From NCBI RefSeq assembly GCF_000420705.1, contig NZ_ATVL01000007.1:248001-312000 (forward strand): 64,000 nt of DNA, read 5' to 3'. This document shows, piece after piece, positions 33,072 through 41,618 of this stretch. The notes beneath the pieces are model-generated. The model was not told the DNA's origin, did not search any database, and saw only the letters and a list, made by a program, of their open reading frames with translations. The DNA comes from Hymenobacter norwichensis DSM 15439. Its GTDB lineage: Bacteria; Bacteroidota; Bacteroidia; Cytophagales; Hymenobacteraceae. Within the stretch, counting starts at the first letter, position 1; every line of letters begins with the position of its first letter. The position numbers were made by a program, and so were the translations under genes.

Positions 33072-35831
33072 ATGTCCAAGCTGCTGGTTGTTTGCTTTTC
33101 GTTCGGCTATCTGGCGCTGCTCTTTTGGGTGGCGTACGCGGCGGAGCGCAGGGCAAACTCGGGCCGGAGCAGCCTAGTGAACAACCCGTACGTGTACGCC
33201 CTGAGCATGGCCGTGTACTGCACCGCCTGGACGTACTACGGTTCTGTGGGGCGGGCGGCGCATTTCGGGCTGGAGTTCGTGGGTATATACCTGGGGCCCA
33301 CGCTGATGGCCCCGGCCGCGTGGCTGGTATTGCGCAAGCTGATTCGGGTGTGCCGATTGCAGCGCCTCACCTCCATTGCCGACTTCATTTCGGCCCGTTA
33401 TGGCAAAAGCGCTGCGCTGGGGGCTCTGGCTACGGTGGTGTGCGTGCTGGGGGTAGTGCCGTATATCTCACTGCAAATCAAGGCTATTGCGGCCTCCTTC
33501 GACATCATGACCCGCGGTACCACGGCCCTGGAACTGCCGCTAGAAGGTGCGGCGGCCAGTACGGCTCTGTACACCACCGTGGCGTTGGCGTTTTTCACCA
33601 TCATCTTCGGAGTACGCTCCATTGAGGCCACCGAGCGGCACGAAGGCATGGTGCTGGCTGTGGCCTTGGAAAGCCTGGTGAAGCTAGTAGCCTTTCTGGC
33701 TGCCGGCCTGTTCGTGGCCTACGGGTTGTTTGATGGCATCGAGGACATCTTCACCCAAGCCGCGGCCGTGCCCGACCTAAGCCGGCTGTTTACACTGGAC
33801 GGCGCGGGCACCAGCAGCGGACAGTGGTTTACGTTGCTGATATTGAGTATGGCCGCTATTCTGCTGCTGCCGCGGCAGTTTCAGGTGTCGGTGGTGGAAA
33901 ACGTGAACGAAGACCACCTGCGCAAAGCCATGTGGCTGTTTCCACTGTATCTCATCATCATCAACCTATTTGTGCTGCCGCTGGCTTTCGGCGGCCGGCT
34001 GCTCACTGGGGCTAGCTTCGATGCCGATACGTTTGTGCTAGCCTTGCCCTTGCAGGCCGGGCACCCGTGGCTGGCGTTGTTTATCTACATCGGGGGGCTG
34101 TCGGCGGCTTCGTCCATGATTATCGTGGAAACCATTGCCCTGAGCGTAATGATGAGCAATCATCTGCTGATGCCGCTGCTGGTGCGTATTCCTACAGCCC
34201 GCGCCGAAGGACCGCGCTGGTTTGCTTATCTAGGGCAAGTGGCCCTGAATAGCCGCCGGCTGGCCGTGGTGTTGGTGCTGCTGCTAGCTTACGGCTACTA
34301 CACGGCGGTGGGGCATCTGCTGCCGCTGGTGAATATCGGGCTGGTGTCGTTTGCGGCGGTGGCGCAATTTGTGCCGGTGGTGCTGGGCGGCTTGTACTGG
34401 CGCGGCGGGAACCGGCAGGGAGCCACGGCGGGTATTCTGGCGGGGTTTGTGGTGTGGTTTTTCACGCTGGTGGTGCCTACTATGGTGGGGCCGGGTATGC
34501 TGGATATCACGCTGCTGTCTGATGGATTGTTTGGACTGCACGGGTTGCGGCCGTTTGCGCTGTTTGGGCTCGAAGGGCTGGACTATCTGTCGCACGGCCT
34601 GTTTTGGAGCTGGTTTTTCAACATCGGCTTCTACGTGGGCATCTCCCTATTGCGCGGCCCGTCGGCGCTGGAACAGCGGCAGGCCGACAGCTTCGTAGGC
34701 GTGTTTCACTACCGCAATGTGTTCGAGGGGCCGGCTGGCTGGCAAGGCGCCGCACCGCTGCCCGACGTGCGCGAACTACTCACTGGCTTCCTCGGTAAAA
34801 AGCGGGCAGCACAGGCCCTTAAGGCATTTTCTGAGCGGTTTCCTGATGCGCACCCCGCCGACGACGTAACCCCGCCCCAAGCCGACCCGCGCCTGCTGGC
34901 CTATTCCGAGAAGCTGCTGGCCGGTAGCATTGGACCGGCGTCGGCGCGGTTGCTGCTGGCGTCGTCGGTGGGGGTGGAGGACATCAGCTTCGACAACGTG
35001 GTGGGCATTCTGCGCGAAAGCCAGCAGTTGCTGGAAGTGAACCGCCAGCTCCAAAAGCAGCAGCGGCAGCTCCAGCGCCTCACCGACGAGTTACGCGTGG
35101 CCTACGACCAGCTCCAAGTTCTCGACCACGACAAAGACGAATTTCTGGCCACTGTAACCCACGAACTGCGTACCCCGCTGACCAGCATCCGGGCGCTGTC
35201 GGAAATCCTGACCGATAATCCCGACCTCGACGAAGAGGAGCGGCACCGGTTCCTGCTCACCATCACCAAGGAGTCCGAGCGGTTGGGCCGGCTAATTACG
35301 CTGGTGCTGGACCTGGAGAAGTACGAATCGGGCAAGGCTACCCTCGACCGGAGCCCCCTCGACCCGGTGGAAATTGTCAACGACGCCATCGAATCGGTGG
35401 GGCAGTTGCTGCGTGACAAGCAGATTCAGCTGGATGTGGCCGTGCCGCCTGGTTTGCCCCAGCTCTCCGCCGACCGGGACCGACTGATGCAAGTGCTAGT
35501 GAACCTGCTCAGCAACGCCATCAAGTCGTGTAGGGCCGATGGGAGCGGCCAGATTCGAGTAGCCGCTGAACTGCCCGAACCCGCCGCTGGTGCCCCGGCC
35601 ACGTTGCGCCTTGTGGTGCAGGACAACGGCAAGGGCATCGAAGCGGCGTTCCACACGCTCATTTTCGACAAGTTTTTCCAAGCCAAAAACCAAACCATGC
35701 GCAAGCCCGAAGGCTCGGGTCTGGGTTTGGCCATCACCAAGAAAATAGTGGAACTGCACGCCGGCCGCATCTGGGTGGAAAGTGAGCCCTACCAAGGCGC
35801 CCGGTTCTCGGTGGAGCTACCCGTTGGTTAA
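33072..35831 (+). CDS. SLC5 symporter-STAC-histidine kinase fusion (CbrA/CrbS type)
   Basis: 919 residues. Residues 1 to about 530 form an SSS (SLC5) transporter of about 13 helices (YALSMAVYCTAWTYYGSVGR, ITSIADFISARYGKS type segment). Residues about 560-660 match the STAC linker domain (LLAGSIGPASARLLLASSVG). Then come a coiled coil, HisKA with His697 in TVTHELRTPLTS, and HATPase with NLLSNAIKS, DNGKGI and GSGLGLAITKK. There is no PAS domain. Proteins of this build couple substrate binding or transport to signalling. CrbS/CrbR controls acetyl-CoA synthetase in Vibrio and Pseudomonas, and here acs is the second gene downstream. Ligand acetate is inferred from that context. Confidence 0.93.
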   Translation: MSKLLVVCFSFGYLALLFWVAYAAERRANSGRSSLVNNPYVYALSMAVYCTAWTYYGSVGRAAHFGLEFVGIYLGPTLMAPAAWLVLRKLIRVCRLQRLTSIADFISARYGKSAALGALATVVCVLGVVPYISLQIKAIAASFDIMTRGTTALELPLEGAAASTALYTTVALAFFTIIFGVRSIEATERHEGMVLAVALESLVKLVAFLAAGLFVAYGLFDGIEDIFTQAAAVPDLSRLFTLDGAGTSSGQWFTLLILSMAAILLLPRQFQVSVVENVNEDHLRKAMWLFPLYLIIINLFVLPLAFGGRLLTGASFDADTFVLALPLQAGHPWLALFIYIGGLSAASSMIIVETIALSVMMSNHLLMPLLVRIPTARAEGPRWFAYLGQVALNSRRLAVVLVLLLAYGYYTAVGHLLPLVNIGLVSFAAVAQFVPVVLGGLYWRGGNRQGATAGILAGFVVWFFTLVVPTMVGPGMLDITLLSDGLFGLHGLRPFALFGLEGLDYLSHGLFWSWFFNIGFYVGISLLRGPSALEQRQADSFVGVFHYRNVFEGPAGWQGAAPLPDVRELLTGFLGKKRAAQALKAFSERFPDAHPADDVTPPQADPRLLAYSEKLLAGSIGPASARLLLASSVGVEDISFDNVVGILRESQQLLEVNRQLQKQQRQLQRLTDELRVAYDQLQVLDHDKDEFLATVTHELRTPLTSIRALSEILTDNPDLDEEERHRFLLTITKESERLGRLITLVLDLEKYESGKATLDRSPLDPVEIVNDAIESVGQLLRDKQIQLDVAVPPGLPQLSADRDRLMQVLVNLLSNAIKSCRADGSGQIRVAAELPEPAAGAPATLRLVVQDNGKGIEAAFHTLIFDKFFQAKNQTMRKPEGSGLGLAITKKIVELHAGRIWVESEPYQGARFSVELPVG

Positions 35832-35950
35832 TTAGTAATTGATAATTAGTAATGAATAATGGCATGTCCCAGCCCTTCAAAGCCTCCTTAATCACTCAAT
35901 CAGAACGGCGTCGAATCAATTATTAATTTCTACTTCTTAATTACTAATTG
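35828..35950. repeat. A+T-rich inverted repeat filling the kinase-regulator gap, copy 2
   Basis: Left arm 35828-35860 (TTAATTAGTAATTGATAATT...) includes the kinase stop codon; right arm 35919-35950 (TTAATTACTAATTG end) stops five bases before ATG 35955. Same layout as 20914-21024. Confidence 0.75.
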
Positions 35951-35954
35951 AAAA

Positions 35955-36332
35955 ATGGCACACATACTAATCGTTGATGATGAGCCTAATATCGTGATGT
36001 CGCTCGAATTCCTGATGCGCAAAAACGGCTACGCGGTGAGCATTGCCCGCAACGGCACCGAGGCCATCGAAGCCGTAGACCGTGCGCCGGTGGATGTGGT
36101 GCTGCTTGATATTATGATGCCCGACGTTGACGGCTACCAAGTATGCCGGTACATTCGGGCCCGTCCCGATAGGGCCGGTACGCGCATCGTGTTTCTGTCA
36201 GCCAAAACCAAGGAGGCCGATATTCAGAAAGGTTACGAAGCCGGCGCCGACCTCTATATTCCCAAGCCGTTCAGCACCCGCCAACTCATGGCCAAAGTGC
36301 AGGAACTGCTCGTAAAACCATCCGTCAGCTAA
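35955..36332 (+). CDS. Receiver-only response regulator
   Basis: 125 residues, one CheY-like domain: acidic pair DDE at 8-10, phospho-acceptor Asp52 in LLDIMMPDVDG, Thr/Ser position FLSAKT, Lys in PKPFS. The protein ends right after helix 5; no DNA-binding or enzymatic output domain exists. Paired with the upstream SLC5-kinase by position. In CrbS/CrbR systems the regulator carries a LuxR-type HTH, so this one must act by protein contact or pass the phosphate on. Confidence 0.94.
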   Translation: MAHILIVDDEPNIVMSLEFLMRKNGYAVSIARNGTEAIEAVDRAPVDVVLLDIMMPDVDGYQVCRYIRARPDRAGTRIVFLSAKTKEADIQKGYEAGADLYIPKPFSTRQLMAKVQELLVKPSVS

Positions 36333-36449
36333 TTTCCTTCGGGTTTTCTCCTTGATACCGGGCCTCAAGCGGCGCCGGCTGTAGCGGGTGCTTCACCCCC
36401 TGAATACGACACTCATCAACTTACTACTCACCATTTCACCACGTACAAA

Positions 36450-38375
36450 ATGCCCGACGCACCCACGAAACACGCCCGTATCCGCACGCTGGAAGAGTAC
36501 CACGACGCCTACCGCCGCAGCCTTGAAAACCCCGAGCAATTCTGGGCCGAGGTGGCTGAGCCGTTTACGTGGCGCCGCAAGTGGGATAGGGTGGTCAACT
36601 CCGACATGGCCGCCGGTACAAACGAGTGGTTCGGGGGCGCCCGCCTCAACATCACCGAAAACTGCCTGGACCGCCACCTGGCCAACCGCGGCAACAAGCT
36701 GGCCATCATCTGGGAGCCCAACGACCCCAAAACCCGCCACGTCCGCCTGACCTACCGGGAACTGCACCAGGAGGTATGCAAATTTGCTAACGTGCTGCAC
36801 AACAACGGCGTGGAAAAAGGCGACCGGGTGTGCCTCTACATGCCCATGATTCCGCAGCTGGCCATTGCGGTGCTGGCCTGCGCCCGAATTGGAGCGGTAC
36901 ACTCCGTTATTTTTGCCGGCTTCTCCGCCAACGCCATTGCCGACCGGGTGAACGATGCCCAGGCTTCCGTGGTGCTCACCGCCGACGGCCTGAACCGCGG
37001 CGCTAAGCAGATTCCGGTGAAGCGCGTGGTGGATGAGGCCTTGGAAAGCTGCCCATCGGTGCGCCGCGTAATCGTAACCGAGCACCTGGGCTGGCCCGTG
37101 AACATGAAGGAAGGCCGCGACGTGTGGTACCATGAAGAGGCGGCAGACGTGGAGAAAACCTGCCCCGCCGAAGAAATGGAGGCCGAAGATCCGCTGTTCA
37201 TCCTCTACACCTCGGGCAGCACGGGCAAGCCCAAAGGCGTGGTGCACAGCACGGCCGGTTACATGGTCTGGACCGACTACACGTTCCGCAACGTGTTCCA
37301 AATCGAAGAAAACGACGTGTACTGGTGCACCGCCGACATCGGTTGGGTAACGGGCCACACCTACTTGCTGTACGGGCCGCTGTTGGCCGGGGCTACTACC
37401 CTCATGTTTGAAGGCGTGCCCACGTTCCCATCGCCGGGCCGTTTCTGGGAGGTGATTGACAAGCACTCAGTGAGCATATTCTACACGGCACCCACGGCCA
37501 TCCGCAGCCTCATGGCCTCACCGCTCGACCACGTATGGGCGTACTCCCTGGATTCGTTGCGGGTGCTGGGCTCGGTAGGCGAACCGATTAACGAGGAAGC
37601 CTGGCACTGGTACAACGACCACATCGGGAAGCGCCGCTGCCCCATTGTAGATACCTGGTGGCAGACTGAAACAGCAGGCGTTATGATTTCGGCAATGGCG
37701 GGTATCACGCCTAGCGTACCGGCGCGGGCCGGATTGCCCATGCCAGGTGTGCTACCCGTGCTGCTCAACCAGGACGGCTCCGAAGCGGAAGGCAACGGCC
37801 AGGAAGGCTACTTGGCCATCAAGCAAAGCTGGCCCGGCATTATCCGCACCACCTACGGCGACCATGAGCGCGCCCGCCAAACCTACTTCGCGCCGTACCC
37901 CGGCTACTACTTCACCGGTGACGGTGCCCGCCGCGACGAGCAGGGCCTCTACCGCATTATGGGCCGCGTGGATGACGTGATAAACGTGAGCGGCCACCGC
38001 TTCGGCACGGCTGAAATCGAAAACGCCATCAACGAAAACGACTACGTAGTGGAAAGCGCTGTGGTCGGCTACCCGCACGACGTGAAAGGGCAAGGCATTT
38101 ATGCCTACGTAATTCTCAAAGAGGGCGTGCCCGAAGGGGATTTCGAGCGTAAGCGCATCGAAGAAAGCATCATCGAAACCATTGTGGCAGAAATCGGCCG
38201 CATTGCCAAGCCCGACAAGATTCAGTTGGTATCGGGGCTGCCGAAAACCCGCTCCGGCAAAATCATGCGCCGCATCCTGCGTAAAGTGGCGGAAGGCGAC
38301 ACCGCCAACCTCGGCGACACGACCACGCTCCTCGACCCGCAGATTGTGAATGAAATCATCAGCGGCAAGAAGTAG
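36450..38375 (+). CDS. acs: Acetyl-CoA synthetase (acetate-CoA ligase, AMP-forming)
   Basis: 641 residues, normal length. Acetate + ATP + CoA to acetyl-CoA. Motifs: YTSGSTGKPKGVVHSTAGY (P-loop), ITWWQTETAG-like VDTWWQTETAGVM, YFTGDGARRDEQGLY, GRVDDVINVSGHR, and the C-terminal KTRSGKIMRRILR whose Lys is the acetylation site controlling Acs in other bacteria. ATG 36450 is preceded by a solo arm of the TTGCGCA-type repeat (ACTCACCATTTCACCAC at 36426-36442). Closed by a strong terminator; last gene of the module. Confidence 0.96.
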   Translation: MPDAPTKHARIRTLEEYHDAYRRSLENPEQFWAEVAEPFTWRRKWDRVVNSDMAAGTNEWFGGARLNITENCLDRHLANRGNKLAIIWEPNDPKTRHVRLTYRELHQEVCKFANVLHNNGVEKGDRVCLYMPMIPQLAIAVLACARIGAVHSVIFAGFSANAIADRVNDAQASVVLTADGLNRGAKQIPVKRVVDEALESCPSVRRVIVTEHLGWPVNMKEGRDVWYHEEAADVEKTCPAEEMEAEDPLFILYTSGSTGKPKGVVHSTAGYMVWTDYTFRNVFQIEENDVYWCTADIGWVTGHTYLLYGPLLAGATTLMFEGVPTFPSPGRFWEVIDKHSVSIFYTAPTAIRSLMASPLDHVWAYSLDSLRVLGSVGEPINEEAWHWYNDHIGKRRCPIVDTWWQTETAGVMISAMAGITPSVPARAGLPMPGVLPVLLNQDGSEAEGNGQEGYLAIKQSWPGIIRTTYGDHERARQTYFAPYPGYYFTGDGARRDEQGLYRIMGRVDDVINVSGHRFGTAEIENAINENDYVVESAVVGYPHDVKGQGIYAYVILKEGVPEGDFERKRIEESIIETIVAEIGRIAKPDKIQLVSGLPKTRSGKIMRRILRKVAEGDTANLGDTTTLLDPQIVNEIISGKK

Positions 38376-38390
38376 TAGAGTTTTTTAGTT

Positions 38391-38431
38391 AACAAAAACG
38401 CCCGCCCTGCAATAGGGTGGGCGTTTTTGTT
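38391..38431 (+). terminator. Terminator of acs
   Basis: 18-bp stem (38391-38408 with 38414-38431, one G/T pair), 5-nt loop GCAAT, T5 in the descending arm. Confidence 0.92.
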
Positions 38432-38462
38432 GATTTGTGATACTATCAACTGCAAAATAAAC

Positions 38463-38490
38463 CGTCATGCTAAGTTGGTCGAAGCATTGA
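38463..38490. repeat. Solo half of the CGTCATGC...GAAGCAT repeat
   Basis: CGTCATGCTAAGTTGGTCGA AGCATTG resembles one arm of the 49051-49149 element (CGTCATGC and GAAGCAT conserved). No second arm nearby. Confidence 0.5.
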
Positions 38491-38508
38491 GGTTTAGATG
38501 AAGCTAGC

Positions 38509-39042
38509 TTAGTTCTTGTACTTTGGCTTGTAAGTCTTGCTCTTCTTGGAGCCTGAGCTCAGCCAGATAGTAGCGCCAGCGGTTATGGCAGTCAAAACGG
38601 AAAGCTTCAGGATCAAGCTGCCGCGCTTGTATTTCCAGTCCATATCGTAGCCTTTCTCAGCCCAGATATTCGGGACTTTGCCTTTGGCCAAATCTTCCAC
38701 CAAGCCTTCCACCATGTTCACTCGGTCAGCCAGGATTAGTGGGAGCCAGTGCAAGTATTCGTTTTCAGTGTACCGGAAAGCAAAGCGCCGGATCATGCCG
38801 CTCAGGCCCTTTGGAGGTTCCGGGGTACCATACACCGCCGATATGTTCGGCCGCTCAACTGAGCGCAGTACTTCCGTATCTACGGGTTGAAGGTTGTCAG
38901 GACGGTTTTTGGGGATAGGATCCTGAGTAGCGTTCATGCGGTTGCGCATGGGGTACGTCGGGTCGTTTTCGGGGTCGGCATCCACACCCCAGCCTTTGAT
39001 CTGCCGTGGGTCGATGGGAGTATTTACTTTCGAGTTTTCCAT
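38509..39042 (-). CDS. Uncharacterised C-tail-anchored protein
   Basis: 177 residues. Hydrophilic Pro/Asp-rich N-terminal half (GWGVDADPENDPTYPMRNR), helical middle (MIRRFAFRYTENEYLHWLPL), one C-terminal transmembrane helix (LKLSVLTAITAGATIWL) and a very basic tail (KKSKTYKPKYKN). No signal peptide. Sits 13 bp behind the dehydrogenase on the same strand, so it is co-transcribed with it. Function unknown; a membrane-associated partner of the dehydrogenase is a guess from position. Confidence 0.65.
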   Translation of the reverse strand: MENSKVNTPIDPRQIKGWGVDADPENDPTYPMRNRMNATQDPIPKNRPDNLQPVDTEVLRSVERPNISAVYGTPEPPKGLSGMIRRFAFRYTENEYLHWLPLILADRVNMVEGLVEDLAKGKVPNIWAEKGYDMDWKYKRGSLILKLSVLTAITAGATIWLSSGSKKSKTYKPKYKN

Positions 39043-39055
39043 GGAGCAGGAGGCG

Positions 39056-40210
39056 TTAGAGAGAAACGGTAGGGGGGAGCAGCACGGTTTTGATGCAGTT
39101 ATCCATTTTGCCGGAGAACATGCGGTAGCCGTCGGCCACTTCTTCTAGCGGCAAGCGGTGCGTGATGAGGCCTTTCGGGTTGAGCGTACCATTCTGTACG
39201 TGCTCAATCAGCCGCGGCAGCAGACGCTTCACCGACGTTTGGTTGCCGCGCATCGTTAAGCCTTTGTTCATCAGGTTGCCAACCGGCACCAGGTTGTCGG
39301 TCGGGCCATACACGCCTACTACGGATATTACACCGCCCTTTTTCGCGGCGTTAATAGCCCAATGCAGTGCCGTAGCTGATCCCGCCTGCAACAGCAGCTT
39401 GCGGCCCGTAATGGTTTGCAGCGCATTGCCTTGCGCTTCAGCGCCCACGGCGTCAATCACGCAGTCAGCTCCTAACCAGTCGGTAATCTTCTTGATAAAC
39501 AGCACAGGGTCACCGATTTCGCGGAAGTTGTAAGCTTCGCAATACGAGTAGTTGCGCGCAAATTCCAAGCGGTAATCCTCCTGGTCGATGATGATTACGC
39601 GGCCTGCTCCAAACAGCCAGGCGCACCGAGCAGCCATGATGCCAATGGGACCGGCTCCGAATACTACAACGGTATCATCTTTCTGAATACCCGCCATTTC
39701 GGCTGCCTGGTAGCCGGTCGGTACCACGTCGGTAAGCAGTACCGCGTCGTCGAGGTCCATGCCTTCCGGAATGATGGTAGGACCTACGTTGGCGTAAGGG
39801 ACGCGGGCGTATTCGGCCTGGCCGCCATCAAAGCCGCCAGCGGTGTGCGAATAGCCGAAAATGGCACCTACAGCCGTGGCTTCCGTGTTGGACTCGTGGC
39901 AGTTGCCAAACATACCTTGACGGCAGAAGTGACACTCGCCACAGGCAATATTGAAGGGCACAATCACCCGGTCACCTACTTTTACTTTGGTGACGTCATT
40001 ACCTATTTCCACGACTTCGCCCACAAATTCGTGGCCGAAAGTGGAGCCGACGCGGGTGTCGGGCACGTTACCATTATAGAGGTGTAGGTCGGAACCACAG
40101 ATGCAGGCGCGCAGCACCTTCACAATGGCATCCTGTGGATGCTTGATTTCCGGCATGGGTTTCTGCACGGCACGGACCCGGCGGGGGCCCCGATACTCCA
40201 TTGCTAACAT
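39056..40210 (-). CDS. Zinc-dependent alcohol dehydrogenase (MDR family)
   Basis: 384 residues. Catalytic zinc region RACICGSDLHLYNG and GHEFVGEVVEIG; structural zinc cysteines in CGECHFCRQGMFGNC; NAD site VVVFGAGPIGIMAARCAWLFG with acidic residue IIDQED after strand 2, suggesting NAD. It resembles the glutathione-independent formaldehyde/threonine dehydrogenase-like group. Substrate uncertain. Start may be ATG 40210 or the internal ATG nine bases later (MEYRGPRR). Followed by the tail-anchored protein gene. Confidence 0.88.
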   Translation of the reverse strand: MLAMEYRGPRRVRAVQKPMPEIKHPQDAIVKVLRACICGSDLHLYNGNVPDTRVGSTFGHEFVGEVVEIGNDVTKVKVGDRVIVPFNIACGECHFCRQGMFGNCHESNTEATAVGAIFGYSHTAGGFDGGQAEYARVPYANVGPTIIPEGMDLDDAVLLTDVVPTGYQAAEMAGIQKDDTVVVFGAGPIGIMAARCAWLFGAGRVIIIDQEDYRLEFARNYSYCEAYNFREIGDPVLFIKKITDWLGADCVIDAVGAEAQGNALQTITGRKLLLQAGSATALHWAINAAKKGGVISVVGVYGPTDNLVPVGNLMNKGLTMRGNQTSVKRLLPRLIEHVQNGTLNPKGLITHRLPLEEVADGYRMFSGKMDNCIKTVLLPPTVSL

Positions 40211-40503
40211 AGCGTGTTTGGTTGAGGTAGGATGGGACGATTAGGCGGATATAGTTGAACTGCTCAAGCGGGCTGGTTGCTCTTGGCAACCAAAATGCTG
40301 GCTTTCACTCCGACTCAAGTTGTACTACTTCAGCTTGCTTACCGTTGCCGTAGAAGCCGCAAATCCGTGTTTGACGCGCCCTATCTGCGGTTAACACGGG
40401 GTAGTAGGTATAAATCCCTATCTGGTAGGACACCAAAAGCTATTGGCCTGTTGAGTGCCCGTAACCCTTATCAAACCAGACTAGGCCTGGTAGCTGGCGC
40501 TAG

Positions 40504-40530
40504 TTGTTGTGCGGCGCGCCGCTACCTTCG
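40504..40530 (+). promoter_or_regulatory. Promoter of the cob operon
   Basis: TTG at 40504-40506, 16-nt spacer, TACCTTCG at 40523-40530 (one mismatch to TAnnTTTG), 17 bp before ATG 40548. It excludes the in-frame start at 40509. The 337-bp region 40211-40547 otherwise holds the divergent dehydrogenase promoter; no cobalamin riboswitch signature was seen. Confidence 0.45.
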
Positions 40531-40547
40531 CAGCAACTACCGCCTTC

Positions 40548-41618
40548 ATGCCCGACTTCCACATCCCGCCGCTCAACCAGGCCCTGGCCGCCGCCATCCA
40601 GTACAAAATCGACACCAAGACTAAGCCCCTGGGTGCGCTCGGGCAGTTGGAGCAGCTAGCCCGGCAAGTGGCGCTGGTACAGCAAACCCTAACGCCAACG
40701 TTGCGCAAGCCGCACCTGCTGATATTTGCTGCCGACCATGGCATTGCCGCTGAGGGCGTGAGCAAGTACCCCCAGGAAGTCACCTACCAGATGGTGCTGA
40801 ATTTTTTGCGTGGCGGGGCGGCCATCAACGTGTTCTGCCGCCAGCAAGGCATTGCGCTGCACATCATTGATGCCGGCGTTAAAGGCAGCTTCGCCGATTT
40901 TCCGGCCGTGCGCAACCAGAAAATAGCCGCCGGTACCCGCAGCTTCCTCCGTGAGCCCGCCATGACAAGCATCCAGTGCGAGCAGGCACTAACCGCAGGC
41001 GCCCAACTGGCGCGGGAGGTGGCAGCTACTGGCTGCAACGTACTCGGCTTCGGCGAAATGGGCATCGGCAACACGTCGGCCGCCACCCTGCTCATGCACC
41101 GCCTCACCGGCCTGCCCCTCACCGACTGTCTGGGCCGCGGCACGGGCCTAGATGATGCGCAACTCGCCCACAAAGCCATCGTGCTAGCCGCTGCTACTAA
41201 AACCCACGCCCACGTAACTGCCCCGCTGGACGTGCTGGCCACGTTCGGCGGCTTCGAAATTGCCCAAATGACCGGGGCCATGCTGGCCGCCGCCGAAGCG
41301 GGCTTGGTGCTGCTCATCGATGGTTTTATTGCTACGGCGGCCCTGTTAGTAGCGGCGGCGCTGCACCCAACCGTGCTGGAATACTGCGTGTTCGGGCATC
41401 AGTCCGAGGAAAGCGGGCACCAGCAGCTGCTTCACTACCTGCACGCGCGGCCCTTGCTGAGCTTGGGGTTGCGGCTGGGGGAGGGTACCGGCTGCGCGCT
41501 GGCCTACCCGCTGCTGGTTGCAGCCGTGGGCTTCCTCAACGACATGGCCTCCTTTGAAAGCGCCGGCGTAAGTCAGGCTGCGGCGGAACCCATCGAGCCT
41601 ACTATAACTGCCGAATGA
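40548..41618 (+). CDS. cobT: Nicotinate-nucleotide-dimethylbenzimidazole phosphoribosyltransferase
   Basis: 356 residues. Makes alpha-ribazole phosphate from a lower-ligand base and nicotinate mononucleotide in cobamide assembly. Family segments: KPLGALGQLEQLARQ, FAADHGIAAEGVSKYPQEVT, NFLRGGAAINVF, GFGEMGIGNTSAA, the catalytic Glu region PLLSLGLRLGEGTG. ATG 40548 is chosen from the promoter position. The stop codon overlaps the cobS ATG by four bases. Confidence 0.95.
   Translation: MPDFHIPPLNQALAAAIQYKIDTKTKPLGALGQLEQLARQVALVQQTLTPTLRKPHLLIFAADHGIAAEGVSKYPQEVTYQMVLNFLRGGAAINVFCRQQGIALHIIDAGVKGSFADFPAVRNQKIAAGTRSFLREPAMTSIQCEQALTAGAQLAREVAATGCNVLGFGEMGIGNTSAATLLMHRLTGLPLTDCLGRGTGLDDAQLAHKAIVLAAATKTHAHVTAPLDVLATFGGFEIAQMTGAMLAAAEAGLVLLIDGFIATAALLVAAALHPTVLEYCVFGHQSEESGHQQLLHYLHARPLLSLGLRLGEGTGCALAYPLLVAAVGFLNDMASFESAGVSQAAAEPIEPTITAE

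Noticed and set aside
36393..37466. 357-residue open frame on the minus strand
   Set aside because: Antisense to acs; no promoter, no motif, composition is a mirror of the acs codons.
40211..40547. Possible cobalamin riboswitch before cobT
   Set aside because: No B12-box-like conserved segments visible; the cob promoter lies only 17 bp from the start codon, leaving no room for an aptamer in the leader.
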